DNA from: Bacillota bacterium | GTDB taxonomy: Bacteria; Bacillota; Clostridia; Tissierellales; Gottschalkiaceae | Length of the DNA stretch: 64,000 bases | Direction: 5' to 3' | NCBI GenBank assembly: GCA_023420895.1 | Contig: JAEZUY010000005.1 | Span: 68,671 to 132,670 of the forward strand | Shown: in pieces, positions 27,094-36,123 of the stretch | Layout: every line of letters begins with the position of its first letter | How positions within the stretch are numbered: the first letter of the stretch is position 1 | Translations under genes and position numbers: made by a program | Notes under the pieces: generated by a model | Database searches by the model: none | Told to the model about the DNA's origin: nothing | The model's input: only the letters and a program-made list of their open reading frames with translations

Positions 27094-28728
27094 ATGGCTA
27101 AAGATATAAAATTTGGCGAAGACGCACGTCGTGCGATGGAAACAGGAATTAACAAACTTGCAGATACAGTAAAAGTTACACTAGGACCAAAAGGAAGAAA
27201 CGTAGCTCTAGATAAAAAATTCGGCGCACCTCTAATAACTAATGACGGTGTTACAATAGCTAGAGAAATAGAACTTGAAGATCCGTTTGAAAACATGGGA
27301 GCTCAGCTGGTTAAAGAAGTTTCAACAAAAACTAACGATGTTGCAGGAGACGGAACTACTACAGCGACTCTTCTTGCACAGGCTATAGTCAGAGAAGGAC
27401 TTAAAAACGTGGCTGCAGGAGCTAACCCTATGATTCTTAGAAGAGGAATTTCACAGGCTGTAGACAAAGTTGTAGAAGAAATAAAAGCTATATCAAGACA
27501 GGTAGATGATGAATCTGCAATAGCTCAGGTTGCTGCAATATCGGCTGCTGATGAAGAAGTTGGACAGCTTATAGCTCAGGCTATGGAAAAAGTAGGAAAA
27601 GACGGAGTTATAACTGTTGAAGAATCAAGATCTATGGGAACTGTTCTAGATGTTGTGGAAGGAATGCAGTTTGACAGAGGGTACCTTTCACCTTATATGG
27701 TAAGCGACACTGAAAAAATGGTTGCAGAACTCGATAACCCATATATATTAGTTACAGATAAAAAGATAAACAATATACAGGAAATACTTCCAATACTTGA
27801 AGAGATAGTTCAGCAGAGCAAACCGCTTCTAATAATAGCTGACGATGTTGAAGGTGAAGCACTTGCAACTCTAGTTGTTAATAAACTTAGAGGAACATTC
27901 AACTGTGTTGCTGTTAAAGCGCCTGGATTCGGAGACAGAAGAAAAGAAATGCTCAGAGATATAGCAGTTCTTACAGGAGCAGAAGTAGTTTCAGAAGAAC
28001 TTGGCTACGATCTTAAAGAAACAAGCCTTGCAATGCTTGGAACTGCTCAGACAGTTAAAGTTGATAAAGAAAACACAGTTATAGTTGACGGAGCTGGAAC
28101 TCAGGCAGCTATAGAAGACAGAATCAACCAGATAAAATCTCAGCTTGAAGTTACAACATCTGAATTCGATTCAGAAAAACTTCAGGGAAGACTTGCTAAA
28201 CTTTCAGGAGGAGTTGCAGTTATACAAGTTGGATCTGCTACAGAAACTGAACTGAAAGAAAGCAAACTCAGAATAGAAGACGCGCTTTCAGCTACTAGAG
28301 CGGCAGTTGAAGAAGGTATAGTTCCAGGAGGAGGAACTGCGCTTATCAACACAATGCCTGCAGTTGAAAAACTTCTAGAAGAAACTGAAGGAGATGAAAG
28401 AACTGGTGTGGCTATAATTCTCAAAGCTCTTGAAGAGCCTGTAAGACAGATAGCTGCAAACGCAGGTCTTGAAGGATCTATAATAGTTGAAAAAATAAAA
28501 GCGAGCGAAGCTGGAATAGGATTCGACGCACTTAAAGAAGAATATGTAGATATGATAGAAAAAGGTATAGTTGACCCTACTAAAGTTACAAGATCAGCAC
28601 TTCAGAACGCTGCATCAGTAGCTGCAATGGTTCTTACAACAGAATCCGCAGTTACAGACATAGAGTCAGATGATGACGCTATGGGCGGAATGGGAGCTGG
28701 AATGGGCGGCATGCCTCCGATGATGTAA
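27094..28728 (+). CDS. groEL: Chaperonin GroEL
   Basis: 60-kDa chaperonin, about 544 aa. AKDIKFGEDARRAMETGI at the start, the ATP-binding VTLGPKGRNVALDKKFG and DVAGDGTTTATLLAQAI, and a C-terminal GGMGAGMGGMPPMM repeat. ATG at 27094 has GGAAGGTG upstream and gives the conserved N-terminus; GTG at 27085 is not needed. Uses strongly biased codons, as expected for an abundant protein. Confidence 0.97.
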   Translation: MAKDIKFGEDARRAMETGINKLADTVKVTLGPKGRNVALDKKFGAPLITNDGVTIAREIELEDPFENMGAQLVKEVSTKTNDVAGDGTTTATLLAQAIVREGLKNVAAGANPMILRRGISQAVDKVVEEIKAISRQVDDESAIAQVAAISAADEEVGQLIAQAMEKVGKDGVITVEESRSMGTVLDVVEGMQFDRGYLSPYMVSDTEKMVAELDNPYILVTDKKINNIQEILPILEEIVQQSKPLLIIADDVEGEALATLVVNKLRGTFNCVAVKAPGFGDRRKEMLRDIAVLTGAEVVSEELGYDLKETSLAMLGTAQTVKVDKENTVIVDGAGTQAAIEDRINQIKSQLEVTTSEFDSEKLQGRLAKLSGGVAVIQVGSATETELKESKLRIEDALSATRAAVEEGIVPGGGTALINTMPAVEKLLEETEGDERTGVAIILKALEEPVRQIAANAGLEGSIIVEKIKASEAGIGFDALKEEYVDMIEKGIVDPTKVTRSALQNAASVAAMVLTTESAVTDIESDDDAMGGMGAGMGGMPPMM

Positions 28729-28770
28729 TCGGTTTAAAAAGACAATTATGATTTCATTAATATAAATAAA

Positions 28771-28803
28771 ACGGCATGTGATTTCACATGCCGTTTGTTT
28801 TTT
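28771..28803 (+). terminator. Intrinsic terminator after groEL
   Basis: ACGGCATGTG and CACATGCCGT pair around ATTT, followed by TTGTTTTTT. Confidence 0.9.
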
Positions 28804-28954
28804 ATTACCGTACTATAAAAAGAACTAAAAAAGTTTAATTATGATAGAATAAGGGTAAGGGATTAATAACTGTACATATCTCAAAACTGCTTATTATTCA
28901 GATATAAGAGTGAAGAGAGATTAAAGATTATTCTATATTTTTTTAATAATGCAG

Positions 28955-28983
28955 TTGACAAAACACGAAATATTTATTAAAAT
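28955..28983 (+). promoter_or_regulatory. guaA promoter
   Basis: Perfect -35 TTGACA, 17 bases, TAAAAT. The 28804-28954 stretch holds no gene I can see, and no guanine/xanthine riboswitch is recognisable in the leader. Confidence 0.75.
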
Positions 28984-29064
28984 TTTCATGTAATGTTTGT
29001 ATAGTTAGTGATTTTAATTTTAGTAGATATTTCAAACATCAGAACTTGAGGAGGATTAAACGGA

Positions 29065-30006
29065 ATGAGAGAGTTTATAGACAAAATCATTGAAGAGATA
29101 AAAGAACAAATCGGTGACGGAAAAGCAATATGTGCGCTTTCAGGAGGAGTAGATTCTTCAGTTTGTGCTGTGCTTGTACACGAAGCAATAGGCGACAGAT
29201 TAACTTGTATATTCGTTGACCACGGTCTTCTAAGAAAAGGCGAAAGAGAAGAAGTTATAGAAACTTTCGAAAAGCAGTTCAAAATAGACTTAATAGTTGT
29301 AGATGCAGAAGAAAGATTCCTTGGAAAACTTGAAGGAGTTTCTGATCCTGAAAAGAAGAGAAAAATAATAGGAGAAGAATTCATAAGAGTATTCGAAGAA
29401 GAAGCACAAAAACTTAAAGGATATGACTTCCTTGTTCAGGGAACAATATACCCTGATATAACAGAAAGCGGTGAAGAAGGAAAAGGACTTATAAAATCTC
29501 ACCACAACGTTGGAGGACTTCCTGAAGATGTTGATTTCGAACTTGTAGAGCCTCTACGTACACTTTACAAACCGGAAGTTAGAGAAGTAGGAAAACTTCT
29601 TGGACTGCCTTCAAACGTAGTTAACCGTCAGCCATTCCCAGGACCTGGACTTGGAGTTCGTTGTCTTGGAACAGTTACTAAAGAAAAACTTGATATATTA
29701 AGAGAAGCTGACTATATATATCGTGATGAAGTTAAAAAAGCAGGACTTGATACAGAAATATGGCAGTACTTCGCTGCAATCCCTGATTTCAGTGTTACAG
29801 GAGTTACAGACGGAGTTAGAACTTATTCACATACAATATTCCTAAGAGCGGTAAACAGTGAGAATGCTGTAACAGCTGATGTATATCCGTTCACACCTGA
29901 ATTCCTTCAAAAGGTTTCAGCGAGAATATGCAGTGAAGTTAAAGAAGTTAACAGAGTTCTTTATGATATAACTGCTAAACCGCCTGCAACAATAGAATTT
30001 GAATAA
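29065..30006 (+). CDS. guaA: GMP synthase ATP-pyrophosphatase subunit (no amidotransferase domain)
   Basis: Converts XMP to GMP using ATP and ammonia. The 313-aa protein begins directly at the synthetase part (LSGGVDSSVCAVLVHEAIG, the PP-loop) and ends with the dimerisation domain (KPPATIEFE). Catalytic and substrate segments are present: VQGTIYPDITES, SHHNVGGLPED, RQPFPGPGLGVR. Bacterial GuaA is normally about 510 aa with an N-terminal class I glutamine amidotransferase; here that half is missing, AGGAGG and a promoter lie directly upstream, and no amidotransferase is encoded in the window. This is the two-subunit (archaeal-type GuaAb) layout or an ammonia-dependent enzyme. Confidence 0.93.
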   Translation: MREFIDKIIEEIKEQIGDGKAICALSGGVDSSVCAVLVHEAIGDRLTCIFVDHGLLRKGEREEVIETFEKQFKIDLIVVDAEERFLGKLEGVSDPEKKRKIIGEEFIRVFEEEAQKLKGYDFLVQGTIYPDITESGEEGKGLIKSHHNVGGLPEDVDFELVEPLRTLYKPEVREVGKLLGLPSNVVNRQPFPGPGLGVRCLGTVTKEKLDILREADYIYRDEVKKAGLDTEIWQYFAAIPDFSVTGVTDGVRTYSHTIFLRAVNSENAVTADVYPFTPEFLQKVSARICSEVKEVNRVLYDITAKPPATIEFE

Positions 30007-30032
30007 TTCAGTAGAATAATAATATATATAAG

Positions 30033-30064
30033 AAACCGCCCTGATTTTTTCAAGGCGGTTTTTT
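30033..30064 (+). terminator. Intrinsic terminator after guaA
   Basis: AACCGCC pairs with GGCGGTT around a T-rich loop, followed by TTTT. Confidence 0.85.
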
Positions 30065-30185
30065 ATTAAGACAATACTATATTTACGAAACAAATTTTTG
30101 TTATATAATAAATAGATAAGAGGGTATGGTAGATATGCGAACTTAGATTTAAGTATCGCTAATAATAGCAAGGGAAGTGTAGAAA

Positions 30186-31070
30186 ATGATTCAAAAATAT
30201 ACATTTGACGGGGAAAAAAAGCTGAAATTAATGGATATTCCCACAAACTCGAAGGAAGATGGTGTTAATAAAGACGAAATCATCGATAAATTCCGAATGA
30301 ATTTAGAGGAGATGAAGAATCTTCAGGAGAAACTTTATGCGGATGGAAAAGAAGGTATTATTGTAGTCATTCAGGCAATGGATGCAGCAGGAAAAGATTC
30401 TGCCATAAAGCATGTTATGACTACTTTAAATCCTCAAGGTATAAATGTAATAAGTTACGATGCTCCAAGTAAAGCTGAATTAGCTCATGGCTATCTGTGG
30501 CGTATTCATAAAAATATTCCAGCTAGAGGCAGTATAGCAATTTTTAACCGAAGTCATTACGAAGATGTTGTTACGGTTCAAGTTCGAGGATTGAATAATA
30601 ACTATGAAATGGCAGAACGTATTATGAAAAAAGACAGTAGAACTTTTTTCAGACAGCGTTATGAACAGATTAGAAATTTTGAAGAATATTTATACCAGGA
30701 AAGCTATCGTGTCGTAAAAATCTTTTTGAAAGTTTCTAAAGATAAACAGAAAGAACGTCTTCTAGAGCGCATTGAAAGGAAAGAGAAAAACTGGAAATTC
30801 GATCCTAGAGATGTGGAAGACAGAGTCTTATTTGACCGATATATGAAAACGTATGAGGAAGCTATTAACGAAACGGCTACAAAAAATTGTCCATGGTTTG
30901 TGCTGCCGGCTGATCAAAAGTGGTATACCAGATATTTAATTTCAGAAATTATGGTTCAGGTAATGAGAGACTGCAACCCGAAATTTCCGGAGGTTTCTCA
31001 AGAAGATTTAGCTAAGATGGAGGTATGTAAGGAATCTTTACTTATAGAAGACCCTTCATCTATTCAATAA
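30186..31070 (+). CDS. Polyphosphate kinase 2 family protein
   Basis: 294-aa PPK2-type enzyme, which moves phosphate between polyphosphate and nucleotides (AMP, ADP or GDP). Walker A-like AMDAAGKDSAIKHVM, lid FNRSHYEDVVTVQVRG, and the conserved RFFRQRY-like DSRTFFRQRYEQIRNFE. The substrate class cannot be fixed from motifs alone. Its codons (more CGT, CGA, TTT) look less biased than those of groEL and guaA upstream. A leader hairpin (GCGAACTTA with TAAGT-A-TCGC, about 30137-30159) precedes the AAGGGAAG ribosome binding site. Confidence 0.9.
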   Translation: MIQKYTFDGEKKLKLMDIPTNSKEDGVNKDEIIDKFRMNLEEMKNLQEKLYADGKEGIIVVIQAMDAAGKDSAIKHVMTTLNPQGINVISYDAPSKAELAHGYLWRIHKNIPARGSIAIFNRSHYEDVVTVQVRGLNNNYEMAERIMKKDSRTFFRQRYEQIRNFEEYLYQESYRVVKIFLKVSKDKQKERLLERIERKEKNWKFDPRDVEDRVLFDRYMKTYEEAINETATKNCPWFVLPADQKWYTRYLISEIMVQVMRDCNPKFPEVSQEDLAKMEVCKESLLIEDPSSIQ

Positions 31071-31145
31071 AATTTGAAGAGTATGCACAGCTGTTAAAAT
31101 AGAGATTGAATAGAAATAATTTATGTATATGAATATTATGTAAGA

Positions 31146-31176
31146 AAATAGCCGGAATAAATCCGGCTATTTTTAT
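31146..31176. terminator. Bidirectional terminator between ppk2 and the ABC exporter operon
   Basis: AAATAGCCGG pairs with CCGGCTATTT; T-rich tracts follow on both strands, fitting the convergent genes. Confidence 0.85.
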
Positions 31177-31231
31177 TCTGCTCTTAATTTTTTATATTTT
31201 AATCTCTATTTTAGATTAATAACAAGTTCAT

Positions 31232-33085
31232 TTAAACCGCACTACTGGCGAACTGACTATTATAAAGATCAGCATAGAAACCGTCTTTATCCAGAAGTTC
31301 TTTATGATTTCCCTGCTCTATAATAGTTCCGTCACGCATAACCAGTATAGTGTCTGCATCTTTTATAGTTGACAGTCTGTGTGCAATTATGAAACTTGTT
31401 CTGCCTTTCATGAGACTGTTCATAGCTTTCTGAATTTCTATTTCTGTACGGGTATCGACACTTGAAGTTGCCTCATCCAGTATTAGAATGGCAGGATTAG
31501 TAAGAATTACTCTTGCAATAGTTAAAAGCTGTTTCTGTCCTGCAGAAATACCTGTAAGTTCATCATCAATCACAGTATTATATCCTTGAGGCAGTGTACG
31601 GATAAAATGGTCGACTCTTGCAGTTTCTGCGGCTTCTACGATTTCTTCCATTTCAGCATCATCTTTTCCGTATGCTATGTTTTCCGAAACAGTTCCATTG
31701 AAAAGCCATGTATCCTGAAGCACCATTCCCAGAATATCTCGGAGTTCATTCCGGCTCATATCTTTAATATCGACTCCGTCTATACAGATTTTTCCTCCCT
31801 GAAGTTCATAAAATCTCATCAGAAGATTTATCAGAGTAGTTTTTCCGGCTCCAGTAGGACCTACAACGGCAACTTTGCTGCCTGCTTTAACTTCTATATT
31901 TATATCTTCCATAAGAATATTATCATCACTGTATCCGAAACGCACATGAGAGAATTCTACATTTCCTTTCGGATTATCAATCAATTTTTCAGAAGATGAA
32001 TCAGGAGCCATTTCAATTTCGTCAAGCAGATTATAGACACGTTCAACTGATGCTAATGCACCCTGAAGAGTATTCATTGTGTATGAGAGCTGAGTTATAG
32101 GTTCAGAAATCTGGTTTACATACTGGAATACTGCCAGAACATCCCCTATAGAGAGCTTTCCGTTTATTACAGAAAGAGCTCCGCGGACTGCTATTATAAC
32201 GTAACCGAACTGACCGACCAGTCTTATAACCGGATTTATAGCATAGGTAATAAACTCAGCTTTTGTAGAGGCTTTTCTCAGTTTTTCATTCACTTCATCA
32301 TTTTTTTCTGTCATTTCTTTTTGAAGATTAAATGCTTTTATTACTTTGTTTCCTGTAAAAGATTCTTCTATATTTGCATTCAACTCTCCAAGCGCTTTCT
32401 GATTTTCAGAAAAGAAGCGGTTGGTGTAAACACCTATAATCATAGTCAATATAATGCTTGCAATAACTGAACCCAGAGCAATCAGGGTAAGCATAGGACT
32501 TATCAGCACCATCATTATAAAGGCCCCTGAGAGAGTTATTACAGCAGTAATCATTTCTGCTATAGTTTCCTGCAGCGAATCCGCGACTCTTTCAAGGTCG
32601 CTAGTAACACGGCTGAGAATTTCTCCTTTTCTATGAGTGTCATAATATTTAAGAGGGAGTCTGTTCAGTTTTTCACTGATTCTGTGACGAAGACCGAGTG
32701 TATATTCCTGTGCAACACTTGCAAGAATTCTCTGAGGTATATAGCTGAAAAGGGCATTTAGCAGATAAAGCACTATGAGAACAGTCAGAACATCTCCCAT
32801 AGTTCTGAAGCTCATCAAGAACTGAGTACCTGATTCTGCAGCACTTTTCATGCCGTTATAAAGCTGATCTATAGCCATACCCAGCACTTTGGGACTGAGT
32901 ATGCTGGCTATAGCAGAGACTGCAAGACTCAGTATTACTGCAGCTATCTTTCCTTTCTGCTTCATAAGGTCTTTAATGAATCTTTTTAAAGTTCCTTTAG
33001 CATTTTCAACGTGATCAGCAGACATTCCGTCACCAAAGCTGTTAGCAATGGCCTGAGTTTCGAGTTCATCTTTTTCATCTATCAT
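31232..33085 (-). CDS. Heterodimeric ABC exporter subunit (canonical half)
   Basis: 617-aa half-transporter with an N-terminal extension, six membrane helices and one ABC domain: Walker A GPTGAGKTTLINLLM, signature ISAGQKQLLTIARV, Walker B ILILDEATSSVDTRTE with the catalytic Glu present. It overlaps its partner by 4 bases. Together the pair resembles BmrCD/LmrCD-type multidrug exporters. Substrate unknown; the MarR gene heading the operon suggests drug or toxic-compound induction. Confidence 0.9.
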   Translation of the reverse strand: MIDEKDELETQAIANSFGDGMSADHVENAKGTLKRFIKDLMKQKGKIAAVILSLAVSAIASILSPKVLGMAIDQLYNGMKSAAESGTQFLMSFRTMGDVLTVLIVLYLLNALFSYIPQRILASVAQEYTLGLRHRISEKLNRLPLKYYDTHRKGEILSRVTSDLERVADSLQETIAEMITAVITLSGAFIMMVLISPMLTLIALGSVIASIILTMIIGVYTNRFFSENQKALGELNANIEESFTGNKVIKAFNLQKEMTEKNDEVNEKLRKASTKAEFITYAINPVIRLVGQFGYVIIAVRGALSVINGKLSIGDVLAVFQYVNQISEPITQLSYTMNTLQGALASVERVYNLLDEIEMAPDSSSEKLIDNPKGNVEFSHVRFGYSDDNILMEDINIEVKAGSKVAVVGPTGAGKTTLINLLMRFYELQGGKICIDGVDIKDMSRNELRDILGMVLQDTWLFNGTVSENIAYGKDDAEMEEIVEAAETARVDHFIRTLPQGYNTVIDDELTGISAGQKQLLTIARVILTNPAILILDEATSSVDTRTEIEIQKAMNSLMKGRTSFIIAHRLSTIKDADTILVMRDGTIIEQGNHKELLDKDGFYADLYNSQFASSAV

Positions 33086-34821
33086 GCTAATTCCTCCTCA
33101 CTAAGCTGAGAATGTGCAATCTGCTGATATACAGAACATTCTTCAAGCAGTTTTTCATGTGTTCCTTTTCCTGCAATTTCGCCCTCATCAAGCACTATAA
33201 TCTGTTCTGCATCCATAATAGTGCTTATACGCTGAGCTACTATTATTACGGCACTGTCAGAAATCTCCTTTTTGAGGGCAGCTCTGAGCATCGCATCAGT
33301 TTTAAAGTCTAGAGCTGAAAAGCTGTCGTCAAAAATATAGATATCCGGTTTTTTAACTACGGCTCTTGCTATAGAAAGACGCTGTTTCTGACCTCCTGAG
33401 AAATTATTTCCGCCTTGTGAAACTCTATGATTAAGGCCTTTTTCGGAATTATTTATAAAATCGTCTATTTGAGCAATCTCACAGGCGTGCATCATTTCTT
33501 CTTCAGCAGCATCTTCTTTTCCATGGCGAAGATTGTCAGCTATTGTTCCGCTGAAGAGAAATGCTTTCTGGGGAACGTATCCGATTTTATCACGGAGAAC
33601 ATGAGGCTTATAAGCTCTTATATCTTTTCCGTCGACTAAAATGCTTCCGTTTTCTATATCAAAAAATCTCATAATAAGACTTAAAACTGTCGATTTTCCA
33701 GAGCCGGTGCTCCCGATTATTGCAGTAGTTTTTCCTTTTTCAACAGTAAAGCTTATATTATGAAGAACTGCTTCTTCTGCATCTTCATAGCGGAAAGTCA
33801 CGTCACGGAATTCAACTTTTGCATTGTCATAAGAAGATTTGGAAATCTCCAAATTTTCTGAAGGTATAATATTCAATCCAGTTTGAGTATCGAGAACAGC
33901 ATTTATACGTTTAGCACATGTTTGAGAACGCGGGATAAATATAAATGTTGCAGCAGCCATCACAAGATAGAACATAGTCAGAATGGCATATTCTATTATG
34001 GCCATTATATCTCCTATCTCCATATTTCCTGCAGCTACCTGTTTTCCTCCTATCCACAATATTAAAAAAGTCAGAATATTCATAACTAAAAGAATGAAAG
34101 GGAATAGTCCGGCAAATATTTTATTTGCTTTAATAGCTATGCCGGCATATTCATTAAAACTATTGTCCATCCTGTCTTTACTGTCTTTTATACGGTTAAA
34201 AGCACGTATTACTCTTACTCCAATAATGCTTTCACGCACCGTTCTGTTAATCCTGTCCAGAGAAGTCTGCATTCTGTCGAATAGCGGTATCACCTTTTTA
34301 ACAACTATTGCAGTGGCAATAAGAATAACAGCCATGAAAGCGAGTATTAAAAAGGCAAGGGACGCATTTTTAGAAAATGCGAGAATAAGTCCTGCTACAG
34401 CCATAAAAGGAGCAGGAAGCATAAGTTCGACTATAATTGAAAAAGCAGTCTGAACCTGAGTTACATCACTAGTGCTTCTAGTAATAAGAGATGCAGCCCC
34501 GAATTCATTAAACCTGTTTATTGAAAACTTCTGCACCTTGCGGAGTAGAGCGCTTCTTATATCTTTCCCAAGAGCAGTTGAGATATATGTTGAAGAGTAT
34601 GTTCCCAGTACTGAGAATACTGCTGTTATAATAGCAACGGCTATCATATATCCTCCAACACTCCATACATAATCTAAATCTCCTTTTACAATACCATTAT
34701 TTACAATATCTGCGGTCAGTGTCGGGATATAAAGTGTTCCGACTACCTGAACGAAGAGCAGAATAATAGTGATAAACAGAAGGCCTTTATAAGGAGACAG
34801 AAATCTAATCAGTTTTCTCAT
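33082..34821 (-). CDS. Heterodimeric ABC exporter subunit (degenerate-site half)
   Basis: 579-aa half-transporter: six helices, Walker A GSTGSGKSTVLS, signature FSGGQKQRLSIARA and Walker B IYIFDDSFSALD, where Asp replaces the catalytic Glu, as in the non-hydrolysing site of heterodimeric exporters. AGGAGG precedes the start. It follows a terminator-like hairpin after the KTR gene, which may reduce read-through from the MarR promoter. Confidence 0.9.
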   Translation of the reverse strand: MRKLIRFLSPYKGLLFITIILLFVQVVGTLYIPTLTADIVNNGIVKGDLDYVWSVGGYMIAVAIITAVFSVLGTYSSTYISTALGKDIRSALLRKVQKFSINRFNEFGAASLITRSTSDVTQVQTAFSIIVELMLPAPFMAVAGLILAFSKNASLAFLILAFMAVILIATAIVVKKVIPLFDRMQTSLDRINRTVRESIIGVRVIRAFNRIKDSKDRMDNSFNEYAGIAIKANKIFAGLFPFILLVMNILTFLILWIGGKQVAAGNMEIGDIMAIIEYAILTMFYLVMAAATFIFIPRSQTCAKRINAVLDTQTGLNIIPSENLEISKSSYDNAKVEFRDVTFRYEDAEEAVLHNISFTVEKGKTTAIIGSTGSGKSTVLSLIMRFFDIENGSILVDGKDIRAYKPHVLRDKIGYVPQKAFLFSGTIADNLRHGKEDAAEEEMMHACEIAQIDDFINNSEKGLNHRVSQGGNNFSGGQKQRLSIARAVVKKPDIYIFDDSFSALDFKTDAMLRAALKKEISDSAVIIVAQRISTIMDAEQIIVLDEGEIAGKGTHEKLLEECSVYQQIAHSQLSEEELA

Positions 34822-34840
34822 AAATAATATTTCCTCCTAA

Positions 34841-34891
34841 AATAAAAAATGCAGAGAGACAACATATAAATCATTATGTTATCAGCTCTGC
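34841..34891 (-). terminator. Hairpin between KTR gene and ABC exporter genes
   Basis: On the minus strand GCAGAG and GATAACATA pair with TATGTTGTC and CTCTGC (about 15 bp with a small bulge), followed by ATTTTTTATTTT. It sits inside the presumed operon, so it may act as an attenuator. Confidence 0.7.
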
Positions 34892-34893
34892 GT

Positions 34894-35064
34894 CTATGCG
34901 TCTGGCTCTTTAACAAGAGTTAGTTTAAATTGTTTAATATTAATGAGAGTTTCTTTTTTACATTTAGGACAGAAAAGCGGAAAATTTTTAAGTTCCGTAT
35001 TTTTCTGAATCTGAACCCTCGTTTTATAATTGCAGTGTGGGCAAAGCACCCATTTTTTATCCAT
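34894..35064 (-). CDS. Cysteine-rich KTR zinc-ribbon protein
   Basis: Small 56-aa protein, MDKKWVLCPHCNYKTRVQI and later FPLFCPKCKKETLINI: two CPxC knuckles, predicted to bind one zinc. It matches the cysteine-rich KTR family commonly carried by Tn916-type elements (the ending ...VKEPDA is typical). ATG at 35064 lies within the last codons of the MarR gene (8-base overlap) and uses its GGTGAG as ribosome binding site, so the two are translationally coupled. Function unknown. Confidence 0.85.
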   Translation of the reverse strand: MDKKWVLCPHCNYKTRVQIQKNTELKNFPLFCPKCKKETLINIKQFKLTLVKEPDA

Positions 35065-35527
35065 TATTCTCACCGCTCTGTTCAGAGAGAACTTCTTCAA
35101 GTTTCTCTTTTAAATATTCATTATGTTTAATTCCGATTGCAAGATATATTTCCTGTTCTTTTTCAGAAAGTCTGTTAAATGCTTTTTCTTCAGCTTCTAC
35201 AACAGGAGAGATGTATTCTTTGCAGAATTTTTTTCCCTTTTCAGTCAGAAAAATTTGTTTATTGTTTCTAGCAGCTGCCATCTGTTCAAGATATACATAT
35301 TCTTCTTTTAGAAGTCTGTTTACGGCAGAATTTATCGTCTGTTTGGCCACACCCATTTTCTGAGCTATGTCGTTCTGAGTGTGAGACATATTCGGATCGA
35401 ATAAACAGTACAGAGTCCAGAGAACAGAATCTGAAATACCTATCTGCATGGCAATTTTATGATATAGCTCATTGAGTTTCTTTTCACCGGCTATATATTT
35501 TTCATATTCTTTTTTAAAATCTTTCAT
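35057..35527 (-). CDS. MarR family transcriptional regulator
   Basis: 156-aa winged-helix regulator: HTQNDIAQKMGVAKQTINSAVNRLLKEEYVYLEQ is the recognition region, followed by a dimerisation helix. It heads a MarR-KTR-ABC-ABC operon and very probably represses it, since its promoter carries two EcoRI-like palindromes (see 35557-35604). The start has AAGGAG upstream. Confidence 0.88.
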   Translation of the reverse strand: MKDFKKEYEKYIAGEKKLNELYHKIAMQIGISDSVLWTLYCLFDPNMSHTQNDIAQKMGVAKQTINSAVNRLLKEEYVYLEQMAAARNNKQIFLTEKGKKFCKEYISPVVEAEEKAFNRLSEKEQEIYLAIGIKHNEYLKEKLEEVLSEQSGENNG

Positions 35528-35556
35528 AATAAGCTCCTTATTTCATTTTTTAAAGT

Positions 35557-35604
35557 CTGAATTCGGTCTTTTAATAGTATAAGTCCGAATTCGGTTTTTG
35601 TCAA
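35557..35604 (-). promoter_or_regulatory. MarR-operon promoter with two operator palindromes
   Basis: Minus strand: TTGACA (35604-35599), 17 bases, TATACT (35581-35576). The palindrome CCGAATTCGG (35585-35594) lies in the spacer; a second copy, CTGAATTCGG (35557-35566), lies just downstream, 28 bases away. The longer repeats GTCTGAATTCGGTCTTTT and GTCCGAATTCGGTTTTTG share flanks. Placement suits repression by the adjacent MarR protein. Confidence 0.75.
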
Positions 35605-35668
35605 TAGAATTATATTAAAGTTTCAATCAATATTTAATGAATAAAATATAATTTTTTTATTCCAAGTA

Positions 35669-35729
35669 TTGACTAATTTAATTAAGTTTTATAAAATTTA
35701 TTTAAGTTTATACTAATTTATTTAAGTAA
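35669..35729 (+). promoter_or_regulatory. arsR-chr promoter with three phased repeats
   Basis: TTGACT (35669-35674), 17 bases, TAAAAT (35692-35697). Three 16-base copies of (T/A)AATTTA(A/T)TTAAGT(T/A)(T/A) begin at 35674, 35694 and 35714, exactly 20 bases apart, covering the spacer, -10 and start region. They are likely operator half-site arrays for the ArsR-type regulator. Confidence 0.7.
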
Positions 35730-35755
35730 AATTTGAATAGAACAGGAGCGTTAAT

Positions 35756-36106
35756 TTGAATAAAGATTTTGAGATTTTAAAAGTTTTATCAGATGAAACC
35801 AGATTTAAAATTATTAATTTACTGCTGAGATACGACTTATGTGTAGGAGGGATAGCGAAAGAAGTAGGAATATCTAAGTCCGCTGTCTCGCAGCATCTGC
35901 AGATACTGCGCAAAGCTGAGCTCGTCACTGGTGAGAAAAGAGGATACTATACGCATTATACAGTTAACAGAAATCTTTTAGCTAAGCTGGGAGAAAAGCT
36001 GATTGAACTAAGCTCAGTCAAGAGATATGCTGAATGTTCTTCATTTAAAGAAGAACAGTGTAATGATAAAACAGATGGAAAGTCAAAAAAGAATAAATCA
36101 ATCTGA
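35756..36106 (+). CDS. ArsR family transcriptional regulator
   Basis: 116-aa winged-helix repressor: LKVLSDETRFKIINLLL, then the recognition helix VGISKSAVSQHLQILRKAELV and the wing EKRGYYTHYTVNR. Cys residues lie at LCVGG and in the tail (AECSSFKEEQC), candidate metal or redox ligands. TTG start after an AGGAG site. It is followed by the chromate-type transporter genes and is the likely local regulator. Confidence 0.87.
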   Translation: MNKDFEILKVLSDETRFKIINLLLRYDLCVGGIAKEVGISKSAVSQHLQILRKAELVTGEKRGYYTHYTVNRNLLAKLGEKLIELSSVKRYAECSSFKEEQCNDKTDGKSKKNKSI

Positions 36107-36123
36107 TTGGAAAGGAACCTGAT

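Noticed and set aside
28804..29064. Purine riboswitch before guaA
   Set aside because: No conserved three-way junction landmarks are present; only a sigma-A promoter and a ribosome binding site can be supported.
33983..34453. 156-residue plus-strand open frame inside the ABC exporter gene
   Set aside because: Antisense to a clear membrane-domain coding region, with no ribosome binding site or known motif.
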